Shown here piece after piece: positions 26,272 through 34,228 of a stretch of 64,000 bases of DNA; position 1 is the stretch's first letter, and every line of letters begins with the position of its first letter. The position numbers and the translations under genes are program-made. The DNA lies in NCBI RefSeq assembly GCF_001861355.1, contig NZ_MASN01000035.1:62001-126000 (forward strand), given 5' to 3'. This stretch comes from Natrialba sp. SSL1 (GTDB lineage: Archaea; Halobacteriota; Halobacteria; Halobacteriales; Natrialbaceae). Below the pieces are notes generated by a model that ran no database searches, was not told the DNA's origin, and saw only the letters and a program-made list of their open reading frames with translations.

Positions 26272-26598
26272 ATGAGTTCGGACTGGCCACACGACCCCGA
26301 CGGGGACGAAGGCAGCGAGGGGATGCGCAAGTACGACATGGCGATCATCGCCAAGAAGGTCGACGAGGAAGAAGACTTCCCACTCGAGCGCGACGAGTTC
26401 GTCGCGGAGTACGGCGACGACCCGATCCGGGTCAACTATCAACGAGTCGTTTCGCTCAGCGACATCTTCGAGTACGTCGATCAGGCGGAGTTCGAGACGA
26501 TTACGGACATGCACAAGGCAGTCGGTGCGGCGATGCGCGAGGGTGACTTCTGGGAGTACCACCCGAAGGGAGCCAACCCCGAAAAGAAGCGCGCCTGA
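26272..26598 (+). CDS. DUF5785-like haloarchaeal protein
   Basis: A 108-residue acidic protein starting MSSDWPHDPDGDEGSEGMRK, with the conserved MAIIAKKVDEEEDFPLE and RVVSLSDIFEYVD. I recall this pattern as haloarchaeal DUF5785; function unknown. The ATG at 26272 is close behind an AT-richer promoter segment (GGTAACCCTTTTGCG). The longer upstream frame is a shadow of the acetyltransferase. Confidence 0.78.
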   Translation: MSSDWPHDPDGDEGSEGMRKYDMAIIAKKVDEEEDFPLERDEFVAEYGDDPIRVNYQRVVSLSDIFEYVDQAEFETITDMHKAVGAAMREGDFWEYHPKGANPEKKRA

Positions 26599-26743
26599 GT
26601 GCAGTCTCTGTTCTGTCTCTGTTCCTGTTTGCGTTCAGCAACCAGCTTCCTGCGCTGATTGACGGACCCACGATACCGCACGGCACATCACGAATCTGGA
26701 TTACGTATCACTTATACGACGGTGGCCGAAATCTTTGGGTACC

Positions 26744-27508
26744 GTGACTAACACGCAGGTAACGCTCGTTCAGATCGACAACTACGGGCCGTGGACCGTG
26801 ACGCCGGAGCCGCGACGCGAGGCTGACCTCCAAACGCTACAATCTCGCCTCTACGCCGACATCTCTCAGTTCGTCGGCAACCGCGGCGGCTACACCTTCT
26901 TCACTCGCTTCGATAACATCATCGCGGTAACCAACGGGTTGTCGATGGACGACCACGAACTCCTCCAGGAGTCCGTCGGCAACCGCTACCCCGTGACGCT
27001 CAGTCTCGGCGTCGCGACGGGGACCACTCCCGTGCAGGCGCTCGCCGATGCGACCGCACTCGTCCAGGAAGCCGGCAGTGCACAGGACAAAAGCCGCCGA
27101 GAGTGTCTCGATGGCAGGACGATCGATGACGGCCACCGAACCACCGATGATGTCCAGATCGCCCACTTCGACGTCATCGACGCTACGGGCAACTACACCG
27201 ACGAGCTCAACGCCTTCGACACGTTCATCGAGATCGAACAGGGGTACGCCGAACTCATGCGACACATGCGCCACGCCCACGACAGCCTCTCCTTTTTCGT
27301 CGGCGGCGACAACATCATCGTCGCCTGTCCCGACCTCACCGAGGGCGACTACGAGGACGCAATCCATCACGTCGAGGACGCTGTCGACGTCGAACTCCAG
27401 GTCGGCGTCGGACACGGCGAGAACGCCCACGATGCCGGCTTCGATGCGAAACACGCACTCGAGACGTGTCGGGCTGACGGAACGCGCGTCGAACTCGAGT
27501 GGGAGTGA
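26744..27508 (+). CDS. GTP cyclohydrolase III (IIa)
   Basis: A 254-residue archaeal enzyme that converts GTP to a formylamino-pyrimidine phosphate for riboflavin and F420 synthesis. The family start TNTQVTLVQIDNYGPWTVTP, the two ferredoxin-like repeats with GGYTFFTRFDN and FFVGGDNIIVACP, and LGVATGTTPVQAL are present. The GTG at 26744 matches the family N-terminus better than the TTG at 26735. Haloarchaea depend on it because they lack bacterial RibA. Confidence 0.92.
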   Translation: MTNTQVTLVQIDNYGPWTVTPEPRREADLQTLQSRLYADISQFVGNRGGYTFFTRFDNIIAVTNGLSMDDHELLQESVGNRYPVTLSLGVATGTTPVQALADATALVQEAGSAQDKSRRECLDGRTIDDGHRTTDDVQIAHFDVIDATGNYTDELNAFDTFIEIEQGYAELMRHMRHAHDSLSFFVGGDNIIVACPDLTEGDYEDAIHHVEDAVDVELQVGVGHGENAHDAGFDAKHALETCRADGTRVELEWE

Positions 27509-27650
27509 GAACAGGGGCGAAACGCGAACAGGGAGGCTCGTGAACGACAGCGGGAGAGCCGGCCTGTACCCGTAATCACGAAACTTCGCCGGCTGGCCGC
27601 TTAAGTGTAGCGGAGGTAGTTTTTAGCCCGACCACGCGGTTTGTTCACAT

Positions 27651-28286
27651 ATGGAATCAGAACTGTCGGTCAGGGACGTCTTGACGAGCGAATACGTCGG
27701 TGTGAGCGAGTCGGACACCGTCAAGGGCGCCGTTTCACTGATGCGTGCAGAGCAGACCGGCTGTGTACTCGTCGTTCGTGGCTCCGACCCGGTCGGCATC
27801 ATGACGGAGTGGGACGTGCTCGGCCTCGTCGAAAATGGGGGCGACCCGGCGGAGACGACTGTCGGCGAAATCATGACCTCGCCAGTGATCTCAGTCAACC
27901 CAACGCAGTCGGTGCCGGACGCGGCGACGATCATGGCTCGTGAGAGCATCCGCAACCTCGTCGTCGACAGCAACGACGAGGTGCTTGGTCTCGTTACTCA
28001 GCGCGACATCATCGCTGCTGCGGGGTCGTTCCAGCCGACGACGCAGTCTCGGACCCGCACCCAGTCGGACAACGCAGCGAACGGACTCTCCGAGCAGGAG
28101 CCAGCAGACGAGCGGCTCGCAGCCATGCCGCTCACCGGGACTGAGCGCGAGCCACAGGACCAAATTCAGCCAAACGGCGGCGACGAGTACTCGACGCAGG
28201 GCGTCTGTGAGACCTGCGGCTCGCTCGCGGACGAACTCTGGGATTCGAACGGCCAACTTGTCTGCTCGGACTGTCGGAGCGTGTAG
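27651..28286 (+). CDS. Tandem CBS domain protein with C-terminal zinc ribbon
   Basis: A 211-residue protein with two CBS motifs (about 8-60 and 73-125; VGIMTEWDVLGLVE and VLGLVTQRDIIAAAG). A Gln/Ser/Thr-rich linker follows (about 128-180). The C-terminal zinc ribbon is formed by CETCGSLADELW and LVCSDC. CBS pairs sense adenine nucleotides, and the ribbon suggests nucleic-acid or protein contact. It is likely a signal-responsive regulator; the partner is unknown. Confidence 0.87.
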   Translation: MESELSVRDVLTSEYVGVSESDTVKGAVSLMRAEQTGCVLVVRGSDPVGIMTEWDVLGLVENGGDPAETTVGEIMTSPVISVNPTQSVPDAATIMARESIRNLVVDSNDEVLGLVTQRDIIAAAGSFQPTTQSRTRTQSDNAANGLSEQEPADERLAAMPLTGTEREPQDQIQPNGGDEYSTQGVCETCGSLADELWDSNGQLVCSDCRSV

Positions 28287-28482
28287 CGAGACCTGGGTTC
28301 GCAATCCGGCTTACTTCGAGCGGTCGATTCGACAGTTCGGTCCATCTGTGTTTTGTTCGCTATTCGCGCTCGTACTCACATCGCGCTCGCGTTCACGTTC
28401 ACGTTCGTGTTGTTGAATCAGCAGACGGAGACTATCTCTCCGATAGAAAGACCTTTCGGGTGCCGCGGTGGACTGGTCGACA

Positions 28483-29697
28483 ATGATCGATACCCTCGAC
28501 GACCTCGACGTCGAAGGGACAACCGTCGGCGTTCGCGTCGACGTCAACAGTCCGATCGACGCCGAGGGGTCGCTCGCCGACGACGCCCGACTCCGCGCAC
28601 ACGTCGATACGCTCTCGGAACTCCTAGAGCGTGGCGGTCGGGTCGCCGTTCTCGCCCACCAGGGCCGCCCCGGTGGCGACGATTTCGTCTCGCTCGCGCC
28701 ACACGCCGACCGACTGTCTGTCCTACTCGACCGCCCCGTCGAGTACGTCGATGCCACCTTCACCGACGCCGCACGCGAGGCCGTCCGCTCGCTCGACAAC
28801 GGCGAGTGCGTCGTCCTCGAGAACACCCGCTTCTACAGCGAGGAATACATGGAGTTCGACCCCGACCGGGCCGCTCGCACACACCTCGTCGAGGGGCTCG
28901 CGCCGGTTCTCGACGCCTACGTCAACGACGCCTTCGCCGCAGCACACCGCTCACAGCCCTCACTGGTCGGCTTCCCAACCGTACTTCCGGGCTATGCGGG
29001 TCGCGTCATGGAATCCGAACTCGACGTGCTCGGCACCATCGAGGAGACACCCGAGCCGCGAGTCTACGTCATCGGCGGTGCGAAAGTCCCCGACTCGATC
29101 GACGTCGCCTGGAGCGTCCTCGAGAAGGGCCTCGCGGATCACGTCCTCACGGCCGGCGTCGTCGGCAACGTCTTCCTCATCGCCGACGAAGTCGACCTCG
29201 GTGACGCGAGTTCGGACTTTATCTACGAGCAGGGGTACTGGGACGAGATCGACCGCGCACAGGACCTCCTCGACGCCTACGGCGACCGTATCGCGCTCCC
29301 ACGCGACGTCGCCGTCGAGCGCGATGGTGACCGCCACGAGCTTGCCGTCAACGCGCTCCCGCCACGGGACGGCGAGGCTGCGATGGACATCGGCCATTCG
29401 ACGCTCGCCTACTACGAACGGATACTCGAGGACGCCGGGACAGTGATCCTCAACGGACCGGCCGGTGTCTTCGAAGACGAGACGTTCGAAACGGGGACGA
29501 AGGAACTCTACGGCGCGGCCACGTCGGTGCCGATGAGTATCGTCGGCGGCGGCGACACCGCCTCCGCGCTGCGCCAGCTCGGTGTCGAGGGCTTTTCACA
29601 CGTCAGCACCGGCGGCGGCGCTGCACTCCGGATGCTCACCGCCGAACCACTGCCTGCCGTGACCGCACTCGAGAATGGCCCCCGAGCTAACGATTGA
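28483..29697 (+). CDS. pgk: Phosphoglycerate kinase
   Basis: A 404-residue glycolytic/gluconeogenic enzyme. Substrate-binding VGVRVDVNSPID, LAHQGRPGGDDF, LENTRFYSEE, and NDAFAAAHRSQPSLVGFP are visible, with nucleotide-binding GPAGVFEDETFETGT and VGGGDTASAL-GVEG near the C-terminus. I chose the ATG at 28483 (MIDTLDDLDVEG); a GTG at 28468 is possible. The stop lies inside the next gene, which starts 23 bp earlier, so the two are coupled. Confidence 0.94.
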   Translation: MIDTLDDLDVEGTTVGVRVDVNSPIDAEGSLADDARLRAHVDTLSELLERGGRVAVLAHQGRPGGDDFVSLAPHADRLSVLLDRPVEYVDATFTDAAREAVRSLDNGECVVLENTRFYSEEYMEFDPDRAARTHLVEGLAPVLDAYVNDAFAAAHRSQPSLVGFPTVLPGYAGRVMESELDVLGTIEETPEPRVYVIGGAKVPDSIDVAWSVLEKGLADHVLTAGVVGNVFLIADEVDLGDASSDFIYEQGYWDEIDRAQDLLDAYGDRIALPRDVAVERDGDRHELAVNALPPRDGEAAMDIGHSTLAYYERILEDAGTVILNGPAGVFEDETFETGTKELYGAATSVPMSIVGGGDTASALRQLGVEGFSHVSTGGGAALRMLTAEPLPAVTALENGPRAND

Positions 29698-30352
29698 ACA
29701 CGCCACGGCAGACGATATCGACGCGGTCACCGACCTCTGGGTGCAGTTAGCTCACGGACAGCGCGAACACGATGCTGCCGTCCGCGCCGAAGCCAACCGC
29801 GAAATGATGCGGGAGACGCTCGCTGCACACCGCGTTTCTGGTGGGGTACTCGTTGCACGACTCGCTGTAGACGGGACTGACAGTGCTCGTGACGGCGGTC
29901 CGGAAACGGTCAGTACCAGTAGCAGTGCTACGAGCAGTACCAGCACTAGCACCACCAGCAACACCAATACCGCCACTGGTACCAACAGCAGTACCACCAC
30001 TACCACCAGTTCCACCAACCCCATCGTCGGCTTTGCCTCCTTCTCACTCGAGCACGGCAGCCTCGAACTCGACCGGACTCGCGGCCTGCTCTCGAACCTC
30101 TACGTCGTGCCATCCTATCGCAGCCAGGGAATCGGCTCGAAGCTCCTTGCCGCTGTGGCGAGTGAACTCGAGGACCAGGGTGCGGATGTCCTGTTGCTCG
30201 AAGTCATGGCCGCAAACGATGCGGCACAGGAATTTTACCGCGCTCATGGGTTCGAGCCGTATCGTCTCGGGATGCAACGCCCGCTCACCGGGGACGAGGA
30301 CGGCGACGGGGACGGCGACGACGACAGCGACGACAGTCAGGAGCCCTCCTGA
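29675..30352 (+). CDS. GNAT acetyltransferase with Ser/Thr-rich insert
   Basis: A 225-residue acetyltransferase overlapping the end of pgk by 23 bp. The GNAT core is split by an insert of about 40 residues made almost only of Ser, Thr and Asn (about residues 78-115). It is encoded by imperfect AGTACC/AGCACC-type repeats. The acetyl-CoA site LYVVPSYRSQGIGSKLL and NDAAQEFYRAHGFEPYRLG follow. The C-terminus is Asp/Gly-rich (EDGDGDGDDDSDD). The insert sits between core strands, probably as a solvent loop. Confidence 0.85.
   Translation: MAPELTIEHATADDIDAVTDLWVQLAHGQREHDAAVRAEANREMMRETLAAHRVSGGVLVARLAVDGTDSARDGGPETVSTSSSATSSTSTSTTSNTNTATGTNSSTTTTTSSTNPIVGFASFSLEHGSLELDRTRGLLSNLYVVPSYRSQGIGSKLLAAVASELEDQGADVLLLEVMAANDAAQEFYRAHGFEPYRLGMQRPLTGDEDGDGDGDDDSDDSQEPS
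29909..30022. repeat. In-frame simple repeat in the acetyltransferase gene
   Basis: About 110 bp of degenerate AGT/AGC/ACC triplets in hexamer groupings. It is wholly in frame and encodes the Ser/Thr/Asn insert. Confidence 0.75.
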
Positions 30353-30449
30353 ACTCGACTCGAGTACCTGCCAGCCACACGAGGGTGTGCCAACGACGGA
30401 AACCGAAAACGATACACACTCAAAGGAGGATTCCTAACCAACGGACAGC

Positions 30450-30523
30450 GCCAGGGGAGCATGGGCGGTTCATGCACTCGACTTGTAATCGAGACTTCGT
30501 GGGTTCAAATCCCACCCCTGGCT
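30450..30523 (+). tRNA. tRNA-Thr (anticodon UGU), atypical D region
   Basis: A 74-nt cloverleaf. The acceptor GCCAGGG pairs with CCCTGGC (30516-30522), and the discriminator is T. The D stem is GCAT/ATGC with a 9-nt loop. The anticodon arm CTCGA-CTTGTAA-TCGAG gives TGT, and the T arm is GTGGG-TTCAAAT-CCCAC. Position 8 reads G instead of the near-universal U, and position 14 reads G instead of A, so the usual U8-A14 tertiary pair cannot form. All stems are perfect, so it is probably functional. Confidence 0.93.
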
Positions 30524-30547
30524 TGAATCCCTCTATTCAACGCTTTT
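30523..30547 (+). terminator. Possible hairpin terminator after tRNA-Thr
   Basis: TTGAAT and ATTCAA form a 6-bp stem with a 6-nt loop (30523-30540), followed by CGCTTTTA. This resembles a hairpin plus T-run. Archaeal termination usually needs only the T-run. Confidence 0.4.
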
Positions 30548-30628
30548 ACCGCCTGGTATCCCCATATCCGACCGTATCAATATGCTGATGCATAGGCCAC
30601 ACGGTCACCGCTCATTCGGCTACCGAGT

Positions 30629-30793
30629 TCAATGGGATGTCACGGCGTGGTAGGCGGCCGTTGCGAAACCCGAGGCGGTACACTGGACAACACGATCCAG
30701 CACGTCTCTGAGAACCGTAGTTGGATGAGGGTGATGCGGTTGGGTTGGATTCTGTACAATATTTCCCTCTTCATTCGACAGCATCGTATCCAT
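30629..30793 (-). CDS. Possible small protein, 54 residues
   Basis: The ORF starts at an ATG with a TATA-like ATTATAACC about 17-23 bp upstream. It encodes MDTMLSNEEGNIVQN followed by a His/Pro-rich turn and VLRDVLDRVVQC. The second half looks like an amphipathic helix. The composition is only partly haloarchaeal. No family is recognised; the call rests on the promoter and the clean stop. Confidence 0.3.
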   Translation of the reverse strand: MDTMLSNEEGNIVQNPTQPHHPHPTTVLRDVLDRVVQCTASGFATAAYHAVTSH

Positions 30794-30944
30794 AGCTGCT
30801 AATCTATGGTTATAATCCGAATTAACCATCACATTGATGTATGTGCAGGCTAATGAGTCCACTGACAGGGAAGCCACCGTTACTCGTTGTTGCCAACACT
30901 ACACTTCAACGATACTGACGTCACAACTTCCTTGTCAGTTTGGC

Positions 30945-30976
30945 TTGCCAGCAGTTCACCACTATCCTGCTGGCAA
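30945..30976. repeat. Perfect 10-bp inverted repeat
   Basis: TTGCCAGCAG (30945-30954) and CTGCTGGCAA (30967-30976) flank a 12-nt loop. It could be a hairpin in RNA or a protein-binding palindrome. There is no T-run beside it. Confidence 0.6.
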
Positions 30977-31171
30977 CCATATTCTAGACCTCCGGTCTCT
31001 GGTTCCAGTCACACGTCCACAGCACCGGATATGTCGAATGGCTCGCCCGCGTTGGCAACCGCGCTGATACGAACCGTTTCACGAATTCGTCTTCTATACT
31101 GTTCTTCCCCATCTTGCCGATTCTACCGTCATCGATCGAAGTACTCTGTGGTACTCCCGAGTTGTCGTACT

Positions 31172-32218
31172 ATGCCAGCCACCCGTTCCAACACACAGCA
31201 TCATAATTGGGCAGAACGTCTAATACGACGGACTGTCTCGAAACTAAACGTGAGACAGGAGTCTTTCGCAGATCAGGAGATCGGTGACGAACTCGACGCC
31301 ACAGCGGAGGGGAGCGTCGATACTGACGTCGAATACGACAACGAAGCCGCAAACGAGATGCAGGAGTCGCTTGCGACACTCGGTGAGAGTACGGCCGAAA
31401 TTGGGGATCGGCTCGAGACCATCCACGCCGAAGCGAGCGAGCAACACCAGGCGATCATGCAAGTCGCAGACGAGACGTCGAATCTATCAGCGTCCGTCGA
31501 GGAGATTGCCTCCTCCGCCGAGGAGGTCTCCGCCGCCGGCGAAACGGCCCGCGATCTGGCCAAAAACGGACAGGCGTCCGCGTCCGAAATCGGGACGGCG
31601 ATGAGTGAGATTCAGGAGGCAGCGAGTGACGTGTCGAACGACGTCGCGACGATCCAGCAAAGCGTCGCCGAAATCGACAAAGTCGTCGAAGTGATCAACA
31701 ATATCGCTGACCAGACGAACCTACTCGCGCTCAACGCCTCGATCGAAGCCGCTCACGCAGACAAGGCCGGCGACGGCTTCGCCGTCGTCGCAAGCGAGGT
31801 CAAGACGCTCGCAGAGGATTCCCAGGAACGGGCGACCGAAATCGAGCGCATGATCAACGACGTCGAGGAGAATACGGCAACGGCCGCCGAGAGCCTCGAA
31901 GAGAACAACGACCGGATCGAACGGGGGATCGAATCGGTCAACCAGGCAATCGACATTCTCGAAGAGATCCACGATACCGTCGACGAGGTTTCAGACGGCA
32001 TCGCCGAGGTAGCCGAGGCAACCGACCAGCAGGCGTCGAGTACCGAAGAAGTCGCAAGCATGGTCGACCAGACCGTCGCCAGCGCCGAAAATATCGCGGA
32101 ACAGACCGAAGAAATCGCCAGCGAAATTCAGAATCAGACGAATCAGGTCGAGAGTATCGACCAGACACTCGAGTACCTCGCTGACGACCTTGCCCCATCA
32201 CCGGCTCCGTCGCCGTAA
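31172..32218 (+). CDS. Soluble methyl-accepting chemotaxis transducer
   Basis: A 348-residue signal-transducing protein consisting almost only of the MCP coiled-coil domain. The tip motif INNIADQTNLLALNASIEAAHA and DGFAVVASEVKTLAEDS bind CheA/CheW. Flanking helices carry several Glu/Gln pairs suitable for methylation. There is no membrane helix and no recognisable sensor domain before it. The ATG at 31172 is used because the preceding 95 codons look non-coding. It is likely a cytoplasmic Htr-type transducer or a partner for a separate sensor. Confidence 0.88.
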   Translation: MPATRSNTQHHNWAERLIRRTVSKLNVRQESFADQEIGDELDATAEGSVDTDVEYDNEAANEMQESLATLGESTAEIGDRLETIHAEASEQHQAIMQVADETSNLSASVEEIASSAEEVSAAGETARDLAKNGQASASEIGTAMSEIQEAASDVSNDVATIQQSVAEIDKVVEVINNIADQTNLLALNASIEAAHADKAGDGFAVVASEVKTLAEDSQERATEIERMINDVEENTATAAESLEENNDRIERGIESVNQAIDILEEIHDTVDEVSDGIAEVAEATDQQASSTEEVASMVDQTVASAENIAEQTEEIASEIQNQTNQVESIDQTLEYLADDLAPSPAPSP

Positions 32219-32430
32219 GCGGCAAGCGCCGGGTCAGTTTCCGCCACGTTCTGGTTGGTGATTACGGCTACAATCAGTCACTACAGCAAATATATTGTCG
32301 CTTGAAGAGAGACAATTCAGCTGAATGCAACTATATCTGTTCGAATACCTTCTGAAATAAATCCACTAATGATCGTATGGGTTCACTCATGCACAGATGT
32401 GGCCCACAAGCATGCGTTGAGGGCAGTGGA

Positions 32431-32439
32431 TTTATATAT
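32431..32439 (+). promoter_or_regulatory. TATA box of the HalOD1 gene
   Basis: TTTATATAT lies 23-31 bp before the ATG at 32462, which supports that start. Confidence 0.65.
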
Positions 32440-32461
32440 GGGGAAGGAAAGAGTCCGGGCA

Positions 32462-32746
32462 ATGCTACTCTCAGTCGACCGTTCGGAGGCAACCGATTCG
32501 CAGTCGCCGAGTTTTGAAGTGATCGCTGCAGTCGCCGAGCAGGAGGGTGTCGATCCGACCGATATCGAACCGCCAGAGTACCAGGCGCTGTACGATGTCG
32601 TCAACCCCGAAGCGCTGGATTCTTTGTTTGCACCCCGCCAGGATGGCTCCGATCGGCTTCCGGGACGCGTCGAGTTTATGTTCAACGGCTACCAGATCGT
32701 CGTCGAAGGCGAGGGAGACGTTATCGTACAAGACTCTTCAGTCTAA
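32462..32746 (+). CDS. HalOD1 output domain protein
   Basis: A 94-residue single-domain protein of the haloarchaeal HalOD1 family. Typical features are the region SFEVIAAVAEQEGVDPTDIEPPEY and the downstream FMFNGYQIVVEGEGDVIV. HalOD1 is often fused to response-regulator receivers and is thought to act as a signalling output, but no activity is proven. The ATG at 32462 is supported by the TATA box. Confidence 0.85.
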   Translation: MLLSVDRSEATDSQSPSFEVIAAVAEQEGVDPTDIEPPEYQALYDVVNPEALDSLFAPRQDGSDRLPGRVEFMFNGYQIVVEGEGDVIVQDSSV

Positions 32747-32803
32747 GCAGTGTACGTCCCCCACTCGAGTACTTCATCTCATATCCTGTCGGTACTCGAG
32801 TTG

Positions 32804-33229
32804 CTACTGTTCGAGCCGGGTACGCCACTCGTCCGGGATAGGCCGCGACTGTTCGCTCTCGCGGTCGATAAACACCTGGACTGTACTGGCGGTGGCGACA
32901 CGAGAGCCGTCGGCACGGATCTCGTAGCGCATCGGTAGACTGGCCGTCCCGAGCTCACCGACTGCAAGCGCGATGGTGACCGTCGCATCGGCCTCGATTG
33001 GTCGTTCGTAGTTGAGTTCGACGTTGGCAAGAACGGTGTCGAGGTTGACGAGCGACGTGTCGAAAACGTCCGTGAAGAACGCCTCACGAGCCTGCTCGAG
33101 GTACGTTGCGTACGTCGCGTTGTTCACGTGGCCCATAAAGTCGATATCCCGCAGTCGAACGTCGACTTCGACCTCGTAGTCCGCGTCGAACGACTCGTCC
33201 GTCTCTCGATTGTCGGTATCTGGAGTCAT
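32804..33229 (-). CDS. Acyl-CoA thioesterase (4HBT, hot-dog fold)
   Basis: A 141-residue hot-dog thioesterase. The signature VRLRDIDFMGHVNNATYATY (catalytic Asp and the GHVNN turn) and EQAREAFF are intact, as in YbgC/FadM-type enzymes. It would hydrolyse a medium- or short-chain acyl-CoA in the cytoplasm. It stands alone between HalOD1 and a nuclease gene. Confidence 0.9.
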   Translation of the reverse strand: MTPDTDNRETDESFDADYEVEVDVRLRDIDFMGHVNNATYATYLEQAREAFFTDVFDTSLVNLDTVLANVELNYERPIEADATVTIALAVGELGTASLPMRYEIRADGSRVATASTVQVFIDRESEQSRPIPDEWRTRLEQ

Positions 33230-33317
33230 GGTACCGGCTGACGAAGTCGACCACTGTATCGTTGCTGGTTCAGGCTGCGTTTTCGGTCACTCAGTTGGGG
33301 CGTTCCGACTATGCCTC

Positions 33318-34070
33318 TCAGGCCGTCCGCTGAACGGACTCGAAGACTTCCTCGTGAAGTCGCGTCGCAACGCGATCCATCAGTGGTTCCATGTTCTTCG
33401 TGTCGGCCCGGTTGTATTCGACGAGCGTCTCGAGTGCCCCCTCGTCACCACGCTCGTACTCGTGCCAGAGTCGAACCGCGTCGCGGCCGCTGATGTCGGG
33501 CATCTCACGTTCGATGCCGAGGTCCTGCTCGATTGCCTTCAGGCCGCCGTCGAGGCCGACCTTCTTGCATGGGTACATGAGATCGACGTGCGGTGTCGTC
33601 ACGTCGACATCGTAGCAGGTCTCGAGGAAGGGCACGTCGAACCGCTGCCCGTTGAAGGTGACCAGCAGCGAGGCGGACTCGAGTTCGGCTGTGAGTCGGT
33701 CGCTGGTCAGGTCGCGGTCCTTGACGAACGTCTTCGTTTCGCCGCCGCGGTGGAGGCTGACCGTCGTTACGTCGTTACAGCTCGCGTCGAGGCCGGTGGT
33801 CTCGATGTCCAAAAAGCACGTCTCCTCGCGGACGTTCTCGTAGAGTCGCCAGCGACTCGAGGCGGGAAGCGCCTCGGCAAACGGCGTGAGGTTGCCCTGA
33901 TCGAGGTGCTGGCGGCCGTCTGCGATGAACTCCTCGATTCGATCGGCGAGCGTGTCACCGACGACGCTGCCGTCGAAGTCGTCCCAGTGGGTGATCCCGT
34001 GTTCCCAGAGGCGGCGCTCGGTCGTCTCGCCGACGCCGCGGACCGGGATGAAACTGTTCTCGATTCGCAC
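33318..34070 (-). CDS. RNase H-fold (YprB-like) exonuclease
   Basis: A 250-residue protein with an N-terminal helix-hairpin-helix-like stretch (RGVGETTERRLWEHGITHW, about 10-30) and a C-terminal DEDD-type ribonuclease H-like nuclease. The acidic catalytic motifs are FLDIETTGLDA (Asp, Glu), FNGQRFDVPFLE (Asp), DLMYPCKKVGLDGGLKAIE, and YNRADTKNM (Asp). It probably trims nucleic acid ends; the substrate is unknown. Confidence 0.87.
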   Translation of the reverse strand: MRIENSFIPVRGVGETTERRLWEHGITHWDDFDGSVVGDTLADRIEEFIADGRQHLDQGNLTPFAEALPASSRWRLYENVREETCFLDIETTGLDASCNDVTTVSLHRGGETKTFVKDRDLTSDRLTAELESASLLVTFNGQRFDVPFLETCYDVDVTTPHVDLMYPCKKVGLDGGLKAIEQDLGIEREMPDISGRDAVRLWHEYERGDEGALETLVEYNRADTKNMEPLMDRVATRLHEEVFESVQRTA

Positions 34071-34228
34071 ACCAGTGGAGGGGACCGGTGGAAGGAAAAG
34101 CGCTTGGATCTGTCGGGCGGCCGCGGCGTGTCGACTCCCACGCTCTCGCCCCGTACTCGCTAGCTGTGGTCCTCTTCGACCACCAACACGATGCCCGGAT
34201 TTTCATACCGGGACCCCGTAGGGTGCGT

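Larger units (their letters stand above)
30524..31171. other. Intergenic region, 648 bp, low coding content
   Basis: It has lower G+C than its surroundings. It holds a possible 54-residue leftward ORF (30629-30793) and a perfect 10-bp inverted repeat (30945-30976). The open frame that runs into the transducer from 30887 is Ser/Arg-rich, unlike haloarchaeal protein. No transposase or RNA gene was recognised. Confidence 0.6.
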
